A stretch of DNA of 22,864 bases, taken from positions 1 through 22,864 of IMG/VR virus record IMGVR_UViG_3300001686_000028; one strand, given 5' to 3'. Both the position numbers and the translations under genes were made by a program. Position 1 is the first letter of the stretch; each line of letters opens with the position of its first letter. The stretch comes from a virus. The notes beneath the pieces are model-generated. The model searched no databases, was not told where the DNA came from, and saw only the letters and a program-made list of their open reading frames with translations. Shown in pieces: positions 7,840 to 15,257 of this stretch.

Positions 7840-8622
7840 ATGACCGAACCCACAACGAAGCTCACCGCCAACGCGATGATCTCCACCCTGCTCGAGGGCG
7901 GACCGTCGCTGCCGTGGAAGCTTCAGCGCAAGAAGGCCGACGGCACGCGGGAAGAGATCCCGTACCGGATGCAGGTCCTTCGCGTCGAGGAGAACCTCGC
8001 GGCGCTGAAAGATGCGCAGGACACCGCGAAGACGCGCGGCGAAGTCCAGGGCTACGGCGACATCTACAAGGAAGCGCAGGCGCACGAAGTGCTGCTCCGC
8101 GCCATCCGCACCGACGAGAAGCACGAGCGGCCCGACGGCACCAGCTACTACCCGCAGATTTTCAGCGCGACCGAGCAGCTGCGAGCGTCGCTCACTGAGC
8201 TTGAGATGGCGGCGCTGCTGAACGCGTACCAGATCACCAAGAGCACGTTCGCGGTCGTGGAAGGCCTCGAGGGGCACGACGCCGAGTCGTGGATCGAGAG
8301 GTTGAGTGATCCGCTCAAGGCCCCTTTTCATCTCTCCGAATTGGACTCTGCTCACTGGCCAGCTTTGATCCTTCTCCTGGCCAGGCTCGCAGCCGGCCTC
8401 TTGCGGGAACTTGGCCGCGAGCCACAGAGCTCGGCGCCTTCTTCGGAGTCAGAGCCCGAGACCTCCACCTCCTCCACTGGCTCCTCTGGTCCGCCGCCGT
8501 CCGCGTTGAATACGGGTGACGAGCCGGGCGTCGCGCCGATCGAAGTGAGCGGCGACACGCTCCTCTCGGCTGAGGATGCGGCCGCGCTCGTGGCGAAGCG
8601 TAAGGGCGGAGCGAAGCCGTGA
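7840..8622 (+). CDS. Tail assembly chaperone-like protein
   Basis: Position between tube and tape measure identifies the probable tail assembly chaperone, which coats the tape measure during assembly. The 260-residue product has an N-terminal domain (1-80) with SLPWKLQRKKADGTREEIPYR split by turns, a helical centre (about 85-185), a hydrophobic helix (HWPALILLLARLAAGLL, about 171-187), and a low-complexity Ser/Pro/Glu-rich tail (195-235). I chose ATG 7840 because upstream codons are poor, although no Shine-Dalgarno is present. Many phages make a G/GT pair by frameshifting; here both parts seem to be in one frame. The stop overlaps the next GTG start. Confidence 0.6.
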   Translation: MTEPTTKLTANAMISTLLEGGPSLPWKLQRKKADGTREEIPYRMQVLRVEENLAALKDAQDTAKTRGEVQGYGDIYKEAQAHEVLLRAIRTDEKHERPDGTSYYPQIFSATEQLRASLTELEMAALLNAYQITKSTFAVVEGLEGHDAESWIERLSDPLKAPFHLSELDSAHWPALILLLARLAAGLLRELGREPQSSAPSSESEPETSTSSTGSSGPPPSALNTGDEPGVAPIEVSGDTLLSAEDAAALVAKRKGGAKP

Positions 8623-10787
8623 GGTTGGAATATACCATATCGGCCGATGCTCGGCAGTTGCGGACCGTACTCCGCGGCGTCGAGCAGGAAGCCCGCTCGA
8701 GCAGCCGGCGCATCGGCCGCGAGACCCAGGCCGCCATGAATGGGCCAGGTCGAGCGCAAGCAACGCAGGCGCGTCGCTTCGACGAGTCGCAATCGCGCGC
8801 CGTCGCTCGAGCTCAAGAATCACTCGACCGGCAACGCAGCCGGGCGGTCCTCTCCAACATCAAGGCGGAGGAGCGGGAGCGCATTCGCGCCGATCGCGCG
8901 GCGTCTTCGGCGGCTGAATCTCTCGACAAGCAGCGTTCGCGCGGCTTGATGCAGCAGTTCCGCGAGCAGGAGCGAGCGCAGGCCAAGGCGAACTCGATGC
9001 GGGCTCGCTCGGCTGAGCGCATCGGCCACGGCGCGGCGCGTTCCGTCATGGGCGGAGTCGGCACCGTGGCTCGCATCGGCGGCGCGGCGCTCGGACTCAT
9101 TGGCGGCTTCAGTGCTGCCGGCGCAATCGAGGATCAGTTCGCGATTCGTCGCAAGGCGAGCGTCCTCGCCAACCAGTCGGAAGCTCCCGAGACGAAGGGG
9201 GCCATCGCGAAAGAGGCGATGGGCGTCAAGGGATTCACGGGCGAAGAGTCGCTCGACTTTCTCACGAACTTTCATGAGAAGAGCGGCGACCTCGGCGCGG
9301 CGCGCGGCGCGCTGCAAGACATGGCCCAGCTTGCGCTGGCGACCGGAACCAACTTCGATGAGCTCGGCTCTGCTGCTGGCTCGGCTTTCACGGTCGTCCG
9401 CGATCAGGTCAAGGACCCGCAGGAGCGCCTTCGCGTCCTGAAAGAGGTCATGACCGCCGTTGCCCAGCAGGGCTCGATGGGCGCGATCGAGATGCGCAAT
9501 CTCGTGGATGGCATGTCGGAGCTCGGCGGCGCCACGCGCTCGTTCGTTGGCGGCCCCGCCCGAATCCTCAAGTCGATGGGCGGGCTCGCCCAGATGGCGC
9601 TACAGCGCGGCGGCGCGGGCAGCCCTGAAGAGGCCGTGACGGCGGTTGCGCGGTTCGCCACCGACATCCCCGAGCACGGCAAGGAATTCGCCAAGCAGGG
9701 GATCGGAATCTACGCCGACAAGGGTCACACGCAGCTTCGTGCTCCCGAGCAGATCCTCGCGGACATGCTCCAGAAGACCGGGGGCGACCTCGGCAAGATG
9801 GGCGAACTCTTCGGCGTCCGCAGCCAGAAGGTCGCACGCGGCCTCTCGCCGCTCTACGGGCAGGCCGAGCGCGAGAACGCGGCGCTGCCAGCGGCACAGC
9901 GACGCAAGAAGGGCGAAGCGGGCAAGGAAGCGGTGCTCGCCGAGTTCGAGCGCTTCGCTGGGGCAACCCGAAGCGAAGAGGAGCTCAAGGCGCAGGCGGC
10001 ATCCCGTCTCGCCGACCCCGATCTCCAGGTCAAAGAGACGATGAAGCAGTTCAACGCTGCGGTCGGCACGGAGCTGATCCCGGTCTTGACTCGCGCGATC
10101 CCCAAGTTCGCCGAAGCCATCCCGGCGATCGGCCGGTTCACAAGTTCGGTCGCCGGCCTTGCCGAGTGGCTGATGGACAACCCGATCAAAGGCGTCGGGG
10201 CCATCATCGCGGCGAGCGTCGCGAAAGACGTTGCGGGCGCCGGCCTCGGCTCGCTCATCAGCAAGCTCCTCGTGGCCGCGTTCGCGGGAGAAGCGGCGAG
10301 CGGCGCCGCGGCGGCTGGTGCGGGCGGCCTAGCCACAGGCGCTGGCGGCGCAGCGGCAGGCGTCGGGCTTGCGCTCGGCGGTGCAATCGCGGCGGCTGTC
10401 GCTGGCACCGCAGCGGCCGGCTACGAGGGCTATACGCTCACGCAGCAGAGCGGCGGCCTCGCTGGCGTCGGCGCCGGCATCGGCGGCGTATTGGCCGGCA
10501 GGGGCTACGCAGGCGGCGTCGACGACTACATGAACGAGCAAGCGCGCAGCGCTAGCGGCGCCCCGGGGAAGGGCGGTGGCACATGGGCGCCAGGCCAGGC
10601 TCGGTCGGACTACGGCCCGCACCCCGCCGGTCCGTCGATGCAGGCCCAAGTCAAAGAACTCTTCGGCTCGAGCACCAAAGACCTCCAGTCGGCCGCGAAA
10701 GACATCAGCGCCGCCGCCGCAACGCTGAAGGCGAACGCCAACACGAACGGGCGCGACCCACGCGGCGCACCGATCAAGCCGGGCTAG
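8619..10787 (+). CDS. Tail tape measure protein
   Basis: The 722-residue product sets tail length and is held in the tube lumen; at the usual 0.15 nm per residue it predicts a tail near 110 nm. Residues 1-140 form a charged Arg/Glu/Ala coiled coil with a 33-residue repeat (ESLDRQRSR at 67-75 and ESLDKQRSR at 100-108). Hydrophobic Gly/Ala-rich segments lie at about 145-170 and 525-620, as is usual for tape measures that insert into the host membrane. The C-terminal end is Pro/Gly-rich. The start is GTG at 8619, overlapping the preceding TGA. No lytic transglycosylase or peptidase motif is evident. Confidence 0.88.
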   Translation: MRLEYTISADARQLRTVLRGVEQEARSSSRRIGRETQAAMNGPGRAQATQARRFDESQSRAVARAQESLDRQRSRAVLSNIKAEERERIRADRAASSAAESLDKQRSRGLMQQFREQERAQAKANSMRARSAERIGHGAARSVMGGVGTVARIGGAALGLIGGFSAAGAIEDQFAIRRKASVLANQSEAPETKGAIAKEAMGVKGFTGEESLDFLTNFHEKSGDLGAARGALQDMAQLALATGTNFDELGSAAGSAFTVVRDQVKDPQERLRVLKEVMTAVAQQGSMGAIEMRNLVDGMSELGGATRSFVGGPARILKSMGGLAQMALQRGGAGSPEEAVTAVARFATDIPEHGKEFAKQGIGIYADKGHTQLRAPEQILADMLQKTGGDLGKMGELFGVRSQKVARGLSPLYGQAERENAALPAAQRRKKGEAGKEAVLAEFERFAGATRSEEELKAQAASRLADPDLQVKETMKQFNAAVGTELIPVLTRAIPKFAEAIPAIGRFTSSVAGLAEWLMDNPIKGVGAIIAASVAKDVAGAGLGSLISKLLVAAFAGEAASGAAAAGAGGLATGAGGAAAGVGLALGGAIAAAVAGTAAAGYEGYTLTQQSGGLAGVGAGIGGVLAGRGYAGGVDDYMNEQARSASGAPGKGGGTWAPGQARSDYGPHPAGPSMQAQVKELFGSSTKDLQSAAKDISAAAATLKANANTNGRDPRGAPIKPG

Positions 10788-10799
10788 CCGTGAATCAGC

Positions 10800-11117
10800 T
10801 CAGGAAGGTTCTCGCCGGAATCGAGACGGAACGGGCGGCGTCGCAAGCTCGGCTCGGTCGATCTCGGTTCGCAGACGCTCTAGCAGCTGCCCCTCGGGCG
10901 CGAAGAGCTCCGTCTCGAGCAGAAGATCCGACGCAGCCCGCATCACTGCGGCTGGGACTGCGTGCGGCCCTGTCTCGGCTTCTTCAACGGACCTTTGGAG
11001 CACGATGAGCGCCTCGAGTGACGGCCGATCGACGACCTCGCCGCGAACGACGGCGTCTTCGAGTCGGGTCCGCACGAGCAGGCAGAGCTCTTTGATGGCG
11101 CCAAGCAAGTCACGCAC
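10800..11117 (-). CDS. Possible antisense helical protein between tape measure and gpN genes
   Basis: The minus strand reads as a plausible 105-residue acidic, Leu/Glu-rich helical protein (for example PSLEALIVLQRSVEEAET and LERLRTEIDRAELATPP). By hand count about 70% of its third positions are G/C, against about 50% in the competing plus-strand frame, which is Arg-rich like a shadow. A GTG at 11117 has GCAGG nine bases upstream; the only in-frame ATG is at 11426, far inside the next gene. It faces the tape measure gene, stop to stop, 12 bases apart. No family is recognised. If real it resembles the HNH and lipoprotein genes as a minus-strand insertion; otherwise this is a 345-base gap. Confidence 0.45.
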   Translation of the reverse strand: MRDLLGAIKELCLLVRTRLEDAVVRGEVVDRPSLEALIVLQRSVEEAETGPHAVPAAVMRAASDLLLETELFAPEGQLLERLRTEIDRAELATPPVPSRFRREPS

Positions 11118-11132
11118 TGGTTTCAGCCTGCC

Positions 11133-12080
11133 ATGACCGATCTCCTGCTTCAACTCCAGCGCGCAAGCTGGCGGGAAATCGAATTTCCCGTCATGGCGTC
11201 GCGGGACTTCGGGTTCACGCAGGAACAGGCCGAAAAACGCTTCCTCTTTCAGGATTCTCAGCTCGTAGAGAGCATCGGCCGCAAAAACCCGACCTACAAG
11301 TACATCATCCCTTTCCGCGAGAACATCGCGAAGGGCCCGTGGAAGAACCTCTACACCGAGGTCTACCCCGACTTCCTCGACGCCTGCCTCGATCGCACCC
11401 GCGGCGTCCTCGTAGACCCAGCGCACGGCGCGCTACCGGCCAAATGCGTCTCGTTCCGCGAGACGATGTCGGTAAACAAGCGTGACGGCGTCGAAGTCGA
11501 GGTCGAGTTCATCCGCTCGCCAGCCGAGGGCGACATTCTCGAAGACCCCGGCGCGACCGTCCGCACGCTCGAGAACGCGCAGTCGGTTGCGGGGGCGTTC
11601 GACCGCGCGATCACCAAGATCCAATTCAATGACCAGCCGCCGCCGAAGCCCACCATCAGCCCGCTCGACGCCGTGAGCGCGGTGACGACGCAGGTCAGCG
11701 TTGCTCAGCAGAAGGTCGCCGCGGCCTTTGGCGATGCCGCTTTCCGAGTCGAGAAGGCGTCCGCGAGCATCGACAAGCTCAAGGACCCGAACAATCAGCC
11801 GATTCTTCAGCAGGCCGCACGCCTTCGCGACGCTCTCCTCGGATTCGAGGACCGCACCGACCCGACTGGCGTTCGGCCGCTTCGTCGAGTCACGACGGCA
11901 AGCGACCTCACAGTCTCGGCGCTCACCCGAAAGCTCGGGATGAAGCTCGACGACCTCGTGCGGCTGAATCCGTGGCTCGCGCGCTCCCCGCTCGTTCCGT
12001 CGGGCACGCAGATCCGCGTCTTCTCCGACACCATCAAGCCCGCCAATGCCCGGTCAACCAGCGCCGCCAGATCCGGATGA
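11133..12080 (+). CDS. gpN-like DNA circularisation/baseplate protein with C-terminal LysM-like domain
   Basis: The 315-residue product starts with the DNA_circ_N pattern seen in Mu gpN-type proteins: a short aromatic N-terminal segment (ASWREIEFPVMASRDFG, about 11-27), then GRKNPTYKYIIPFREN. Despite the family name, these proteins act at the baseplate or tail tip. The centre is helical (about 180-245). Residues 253-300 resemble a LysM-like fold, ending PLVPSGTQIRVF, with the typical spacing of a small tail-protein-X-type domain. Fusion of the two modules is seen in other Mu-like phages. The downstream hub gene overlaps its last 35 bases. Confidence 0.72.
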   Translation: MTDLLLQLQRASWREIEFPVMASRDFGFTQEQAEKRFLFQDSQLVESIGRKNPTYKYIIPFRENIAKGPWKNLYTEVYPDFLDACLDRTRGVLVDPAHGALPAKCVSFRETMSVNKRDGVEVEVEFIRSPAEGDILEDPGATVRTLENAQSVAGAFDRAITKIQFNDQPPPKPTISPLDAVSAVTTQVSVAQQKVAAAFGDAAFRVEKASASIDKLKDPNNQPILQQAARLRDALLGFEDRTDPTGVRPLRRVTTASDLTVSALTRKLGMKLDDLVRLNPWLARSPLVPSGTQIRVFSDTIKPANARSTSAARSG

Positions 12081-13596
12081 CGACCGGCTCACGGTAGAGC
12101 TCGAAGGCGTCGGATTTCAGCCGAACCGAATCCTCTCCTACCGAATCAACACGCAGTACACGACGCCGACCGACAGTTGGGAATTCGTCGTCTACTCGGA
12201 GGACGATCCACGAGGACTACGCCGCCGCTTTCGGCCGCTGCAGCCGATCCGACTCTACATCGCCGGCAACCTGCAGGTCATTGGGCGGATCGACAAGATC
12301 GAGGGGACGGGGGAATCGGGGGCCGCGCTCAAGGTGAGCGGGCGCGACTATCTCGCCGACCTCGTTGACTCGACGGTCGACCCGCAATTCCAAATCAAGA
12401 AGAGCCAGGACATCGGCGCGTTCTTGCTCGACCTCTTGAAGCCCTGGGGCATCACGACGGTCTTCGGGAACTCCAACCTGACGCGCAACGCCCTCACGGG
12501 TCGCAAGCCGTTCACGAAGAACCCGGCCAAGCACTACAACTCGGCCAAGCTCGAAGACACGAAGGCGTCGGAGAACCAGGGCGTCTTCGAGTTCGCGAAT
12601 CGCGTCGTGGCCCGCCACGGCTTCATGATTCTGCCGGCTGGCACCCGCGACTCGATCGTCGTGGATGCGCCGAACTACGAGCAAACGGCGCTCTATTCGG
12701 TCTCTCGCCCTGGCAACATCCTGAGCGGCACAGCGAGCCGCGACTACACCGACATCCCGACCGTCACGATCGCGCATGGACGCATGGGCGGCAGCTCGCC
12801 AGGCGAGGAGTCGCCGAGTGGGCAATCAACTGGCGCGGTGTTTACGCCGGCAGCTGGCACACCAGCTGGCAAGCAGGGCCAGTTTGCCGCGAACCCGAGC
12901 AACGACGTACAGGGCACCGGTAGACGGCCGGGCTCTACGATAGGCGGCAGCGGCTCTGGCTTCGCCGGCAACCCTTCCAACGATACACAGGGCACGGGCC
13001 GGCGCGACGGGACCAGTCGCTCGCAGTTTGCCTCGAACCCGTCGAACGACGTGAGGGGCACGGGGCGGCGCACGGATGCCGACCCGGGGCCGTCCGCTGC
13101 GGGGCCGACGCTTGGCGGCAAGGCGAGCGGCAAGGACCGCTTCGGCACCTTCGACGAGACGGGCGCGAGCTCGCTTGGCCGGATCCTCGAAGTACAGCGC
13201 TGCATCACGAGCGACGACGGCGTCATCGTGGTTCGCGAGAAGCGATTCGATCCGAAGAAGCCCGACCACACGATCTACGGCTTCGACTTCCCCGTCTACA
13301 AACCGCTCTTCTATCGCGACAAAGACAGCCGCAACGACGAGCAGCTGAACTACTCGGTTCGCCGAGTCATCGCGGAGAAGCTTCGCGCGACCCTGACCTA
13401 CAACTGCACGGTGCGCGGGCACGTCGAGCCGAAGAGTGGCGCCACGTGGGCGGTCGATACGCTCGTCAACGTTCGCGACGAGGTCGAGGACGTGAACGAA
13501 GCGATGTGGATTCTCGAGCGGACGTTCGAGAACGACGGCACATCGGGGCCTGTGACTCACCTGTCGATGGTTCGCCCAGGGTCCTTTGTTTTCTAA
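12046..13596 (+). CDS. Baseplate hub protein, Mu gpP / gp44-like, with internal repeat insertion
   Basis: This 516-residue protein is the probable central hub that links the tube to the spike. The N-terminal beta domain (residues 10-110) includes NTQYTTPTDSWEFVVYSED and IGRIDKIEGTGESGAALKVSGRDY, separated by turns, a typical gpP/gp27-like hub start. The C-terminal domain (about 385-516) has NYSVRRVIAEKLRATLTY and ends in LSMVRPGSFVF. Between them, residues about 255-365 are a Gly/Ser/Pro-rich insertion containing three imperfect copies of FAxNPSNDxxGTGRR. This makes the protein longer than the usual 350-400 residues. The ATG lies inside the preceding gene. Confidence 0.78.
   Translation: MPGQPAPPDPDDDRLTVELEGVGFQPNRILSYRINTQYTTPTDSWEFVVYSEDDPRGLRRRFRPLQPIRLYIAGNLQVIGRIDKIEGTGESGAALKVSGRDYLADLVDSTVDPQFQIKKSQDIGAFLLDLLKPWGITTVFGNSNLTRNALTGRKPFTKNPAKHYNSAKLEDTKASENQGVFEFANRVVARHGFMILPAGTRDSIVVDAPNYEQTALYSVSRPGNILSGTASRDYTDIPTVTIAHGRMGGSSPGEESPSGQSTGAVFTPAAGTPAGKQGQFAANPSNDVQGTGRRPGSTIGGSGSGFAGNPSNDTQGTGRRDGTSRSQFASNPSNDVRGTGRRTDADPGPSAAGPTLGGKASGKDRFGTFDETGASSLGRILEVQRCITSDDGVIVVREKRFDPKKPDHTIYGFDFPVYKPLFYRDKDSRNDEQLNYSVRRVIAEKLRATLTYNCTVRGHVEPKSGATWAVDTLVNVRDEVEDVNEAMWILERTFENDGTSGPVTHLSMVRPGSFVF
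12880..13077 (+). repeat. Three imperfect tandem repeats in the hub gene (FAxNPSNDxxGTGRR)
   Basis: Repeat cores begin at the Phe codons at 12883, 12961 and 13027 (residues 280, 306 and 328), with spacings of 26 and 22 residues. The core NPSND and GTGRR motifs are conserved in all three, while the linkers vary. Confidence 0.8.
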
Positions 13597-13914
13597 GTGT
13601 CGGGCTGCAACTTCTCACTCCCGGGGATATCGCTCCCGGGCCTCAGCATTTCGCTACCCTCGCTGCCTGGTCTGCCGACGTTCGGCATCGCGCTCCCCGG
13701 CTTTCGGCTTAACCTGCGGATCCCCGCCATCTCGATTCCAGGGCTGAGCCTCTCGATCCCTTCGCTGCCCGGGCTGCCGAGCTTCGCGGTGAACCTGCCG
13801 GGCTTCCGCTTGAATCTGCGGATTCCGGCGATCTCGCTGCCCGGCTTGAGCCTCTCGATTCCGAGCCTTCCGGGGCTTCCGACATTCAGCCTCCGCTGCC
13901 CATTGGACGCATGA
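13597..13914 (+). CDS. LPG-repeat protein between hub and spike, 105 aa
   Basis: This small protein is almost entirely built from a 34-residue unit: residues 11-44, 45-78 and a partial 79-97, each reading ISxPGLSxSxPSLPGLPxF then a xLPGFRLNLRIPA half. Cys4 and Cys101 lie just outside the repeats at the two ends. The only charged residues in the repeats are Arg. Start is GTG at 13597, immediately after the hub stop, and the stop overlaps the spike start (ATGA), so it is tightly coupled. No family is recognised. A rod-like extended or beta-solenoid structure that links or caps hub and spike is a reasonable guess from position, not shown by sequence. Confidence 0.75.
   Translation: MSGCNFSLPGISLPGLSISLPSLPGLPTFGIALPGFRLNLRIPAISIPGLSLSIPSLPGLPSFAVNLPGFRLNLRIPAISLPGLSLSIPSLPGLPTFSLRCPLDA
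13627..13887 (+). repeat. 2.6 copies of a 102-bp tandem coding repeat
   Basis: Units start at 13627, 13729 and 13831. The period is exactly 102 bases (34 codons). Protein identity between units is high while synonymous positions differ, which suggests conserved protein repeats rather than a very recent duplication. Confidence 0.85.
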
Positions 13915-14546
13915 CCGACCTCATCGACATCGGCTCCGCTCGCCGCGACGCCGCGACGAACACGGTCCTCGTCCAAGCGAAGGCAGCGCAGATCGGCGCC
14001 ACGCCCGACGACGCCCCGAGCTTCGACAGCGCGCCCGTCTTCGGTCAGCTCGGAATCACAGCCGTACCGTGGCCTGCCGACGAACGCGGCAAGGCACAGG
14101 GCACGGTCGACGAGACGGTGCCTGGCCACAACGGCGTCATCACGAGCATCCGCGACGCTCGAGCGGCCGGCATCGTTCAAGAGCTCGGGCCGGGCGAGAC
14201 CGCGATCCACTCGACCGGCCCCGATTTCGACTCGCTCGTCCTGCTCAAAAAGCAACTCGCCGCGATCATGGTCGGCGACGACTGCGCGATCGTGATGGAC
14301 CGCGAAAACAAGCGGTTCACCATCTCGTGCTTCGGGCTGCATTTCGAGATGAGCGAAGCGAACGGCGTAGTCCTGACGACCGACGGCGGCGCGATGCTGC
14401 AACTTCACGGCGCGGTCGCGAACCTGATGGGCCAAGTCGTGCTCGGCGGTCGCAATCCGATTGGTCCACTCTGCTGGAGCCCGACTCCCGTTGTCGGCGT
14501 GACCGGATCCACTGCCCCAACCTTCGGAGTCTTCATTGGCGTCTGA
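13911..14546 (+). CDS. Baseplate spike protein, gpV / Mu gp45-like
   Basis: The 211-residue product follows the hub as spike genes do. It begins with a hub-binding N-terminal part (residues 1-70), continues with an OB-fold-like beta region including GPGETAIHSTG and IVMDRENKRFTISCFG, and then a repetitive beta section (MSEANGVVLTTDGGAMLQLHG, with turns), as in gpV-type trimers. The C-terminus is hydrophobic and Gly/Thr-rich (GVTGSTAPTFGVFIGV). I do not see the HxH metal-binding apex motif that caps many such spikes. Start ATG overlaps the preceding stop. Confidence 0.65.
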   Translation: MTDLIDIGSARRDAATNTVLVQAKAAQIGATPDDAPSFDSAPVFGQLGITAVPWPADERGKAQGTVDETVPGHNGVITSIRDARAAGIVQELGPGETAIHSTGPDFDSLVLLKKQLAAIMVGDDCAIVMDRENKRFTISCFGLHFEMSEANGVVLTTDGGAMLQLHGAVANLMGQVVLGGRNPIGPLCWSPTPVVGVTGSTAPTFGVFIGV

Positions 14547-14811
14547 CGCATGGACGAGCACGAAGGCGTTCAGCGTCTACAACGTGCTCCTCAGAACCGG
14601 GCAAGCCATGACGGCCGACGAGCTCGTCGCGTGGCTTCAGAAGAACTTCCGCGAGGACATCGACGACGCCTATGTCTCGATTGGCGTCGGCTACCTCGCC
14701 GCCAAGGGCATGGTCGGTGTCACGGCTGACGGCAAATTCGGCCTGATGCGACCCAACGCGCGGGTGAAGCGCGTGAACGAAGACATCGACCTCGATTGGG
14801 CTAACCCATGA
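14536..14811 (+). CDS. Small winged-helix-like protein in the baseplate operon, 91 aa
   Basis: Start is TTG at 14536, supported by GGAG at 14526-14529 with six-base spacing; the coding frame continues upstream of the first in-frame ATG (codon 25). Residues 14-70 have a helix, a turn, a helix and a beta wing (TADELVAWLQKNF, then AYVSIGVGYLAAKGMVGVTADG), a pattern like winged-helix domains. The final segment is basic and then acidic. It overlaps both neighbours (spike before, ATGA after). A DNA-binding or purely structural role is possible. No family is recognised. Confidence 0.6.
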   Translation: MASDAWTSTKAFSVYNVLLRTGQAMTADELVAWLQKNFREDIDDAYVSIGVGYLAAKGMVGVTADGKFGLMRPNARVKRVNEDIDLDWANP

Positions 14812-15257
14812 GCGGCATTACAGCGATCTCCTCGACAACGACTCACGCGGCCAGCGGCGCGGACGTGTCAGTCGCGGGCTATCTAACGGGCGATCAGATT
14901 GCTCTGATGACCTCGCCGACCGGTACCGACTACCAGTGGGCGATCTCGTTGCCCTCGGGCTCGAATGCGCTCCGCGCCGGCCTGGCGGGCGACGACACGG
15001 CAACCGCTTCGTTCACGCCCGACGCGCCTGGCGTCTACGCCGTCAGTGTGACGGTCGATGGCACGGTCTACATCCTCCGAATCGGCGTCACGATGCTCGC
15101 GCAGAGTACGGCGCTTGAGGCGCTGCGGCTCTTGCCTGTGACGGACTCGCAGATCGCTACGCCATCGCTTGGGGCTGCGCTCTACTACTCCTCGACGCGT
15201 AACGCGCTCGCGATGAAGGGCACCGACGGCGTCGTCCACACGGTGAACCTCACCTGA
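14808..15257 (+). CDS. Baseplate-associated Ig/PKD-like domain protein
   Basis: The 149-residue product has an N-terminal beta region resembling a PKD or Ig-like sandwich: DYQWAISLPSGS, then TATASFTPDAPGVYAVSV at about 65-82. The last part (SLGAALYYSSTRNALAMKG) resembles short repeats in tail fibre and baseplate proteins. A similar N-terminal Ig-like domain is seen in the fibre gene at 21947. It is coupled to both neighbours. It probably decorates the baseplate or contributes to adsorption; the exact role is unknown. Confidence 0.6.
   Translation: MSGITAISSTTTHAASGADVSVAGYLTGDQIALMTSPTGTDYQWAISLPSGSNALRAGLAGDDTATASFTPDAPGVYAVSVTVDGTVYILRIGVTMLAQSTALEALRLLPVTDSQIATPSLGAALYYSSTRNALAMKGTDGVVHTVNLT

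Noticed and set aside
10790-11008. Plus-strand GTG frame (72 residues) right after the tape measure stop
   Set aside because: It is Arg/Ala/Leu-rich with poor third-position bias, as expected opposite the better minus-strand frame. Not fully excluded.
11005-11136. 43-codon plus-strand frame (MSASSDGRST...) overlapping both neighbours as ATGA
   Set aside because: Ser/Arg/Thr-rich low complexity typical of antisense to a Leu/Glu-rich protein, although a GGAG site and both overlaps are attractive.
12880-13887. CRISPR-like array from the repeats
   Set aside because: The repeats are in-frame coding repeats without regular spacers.
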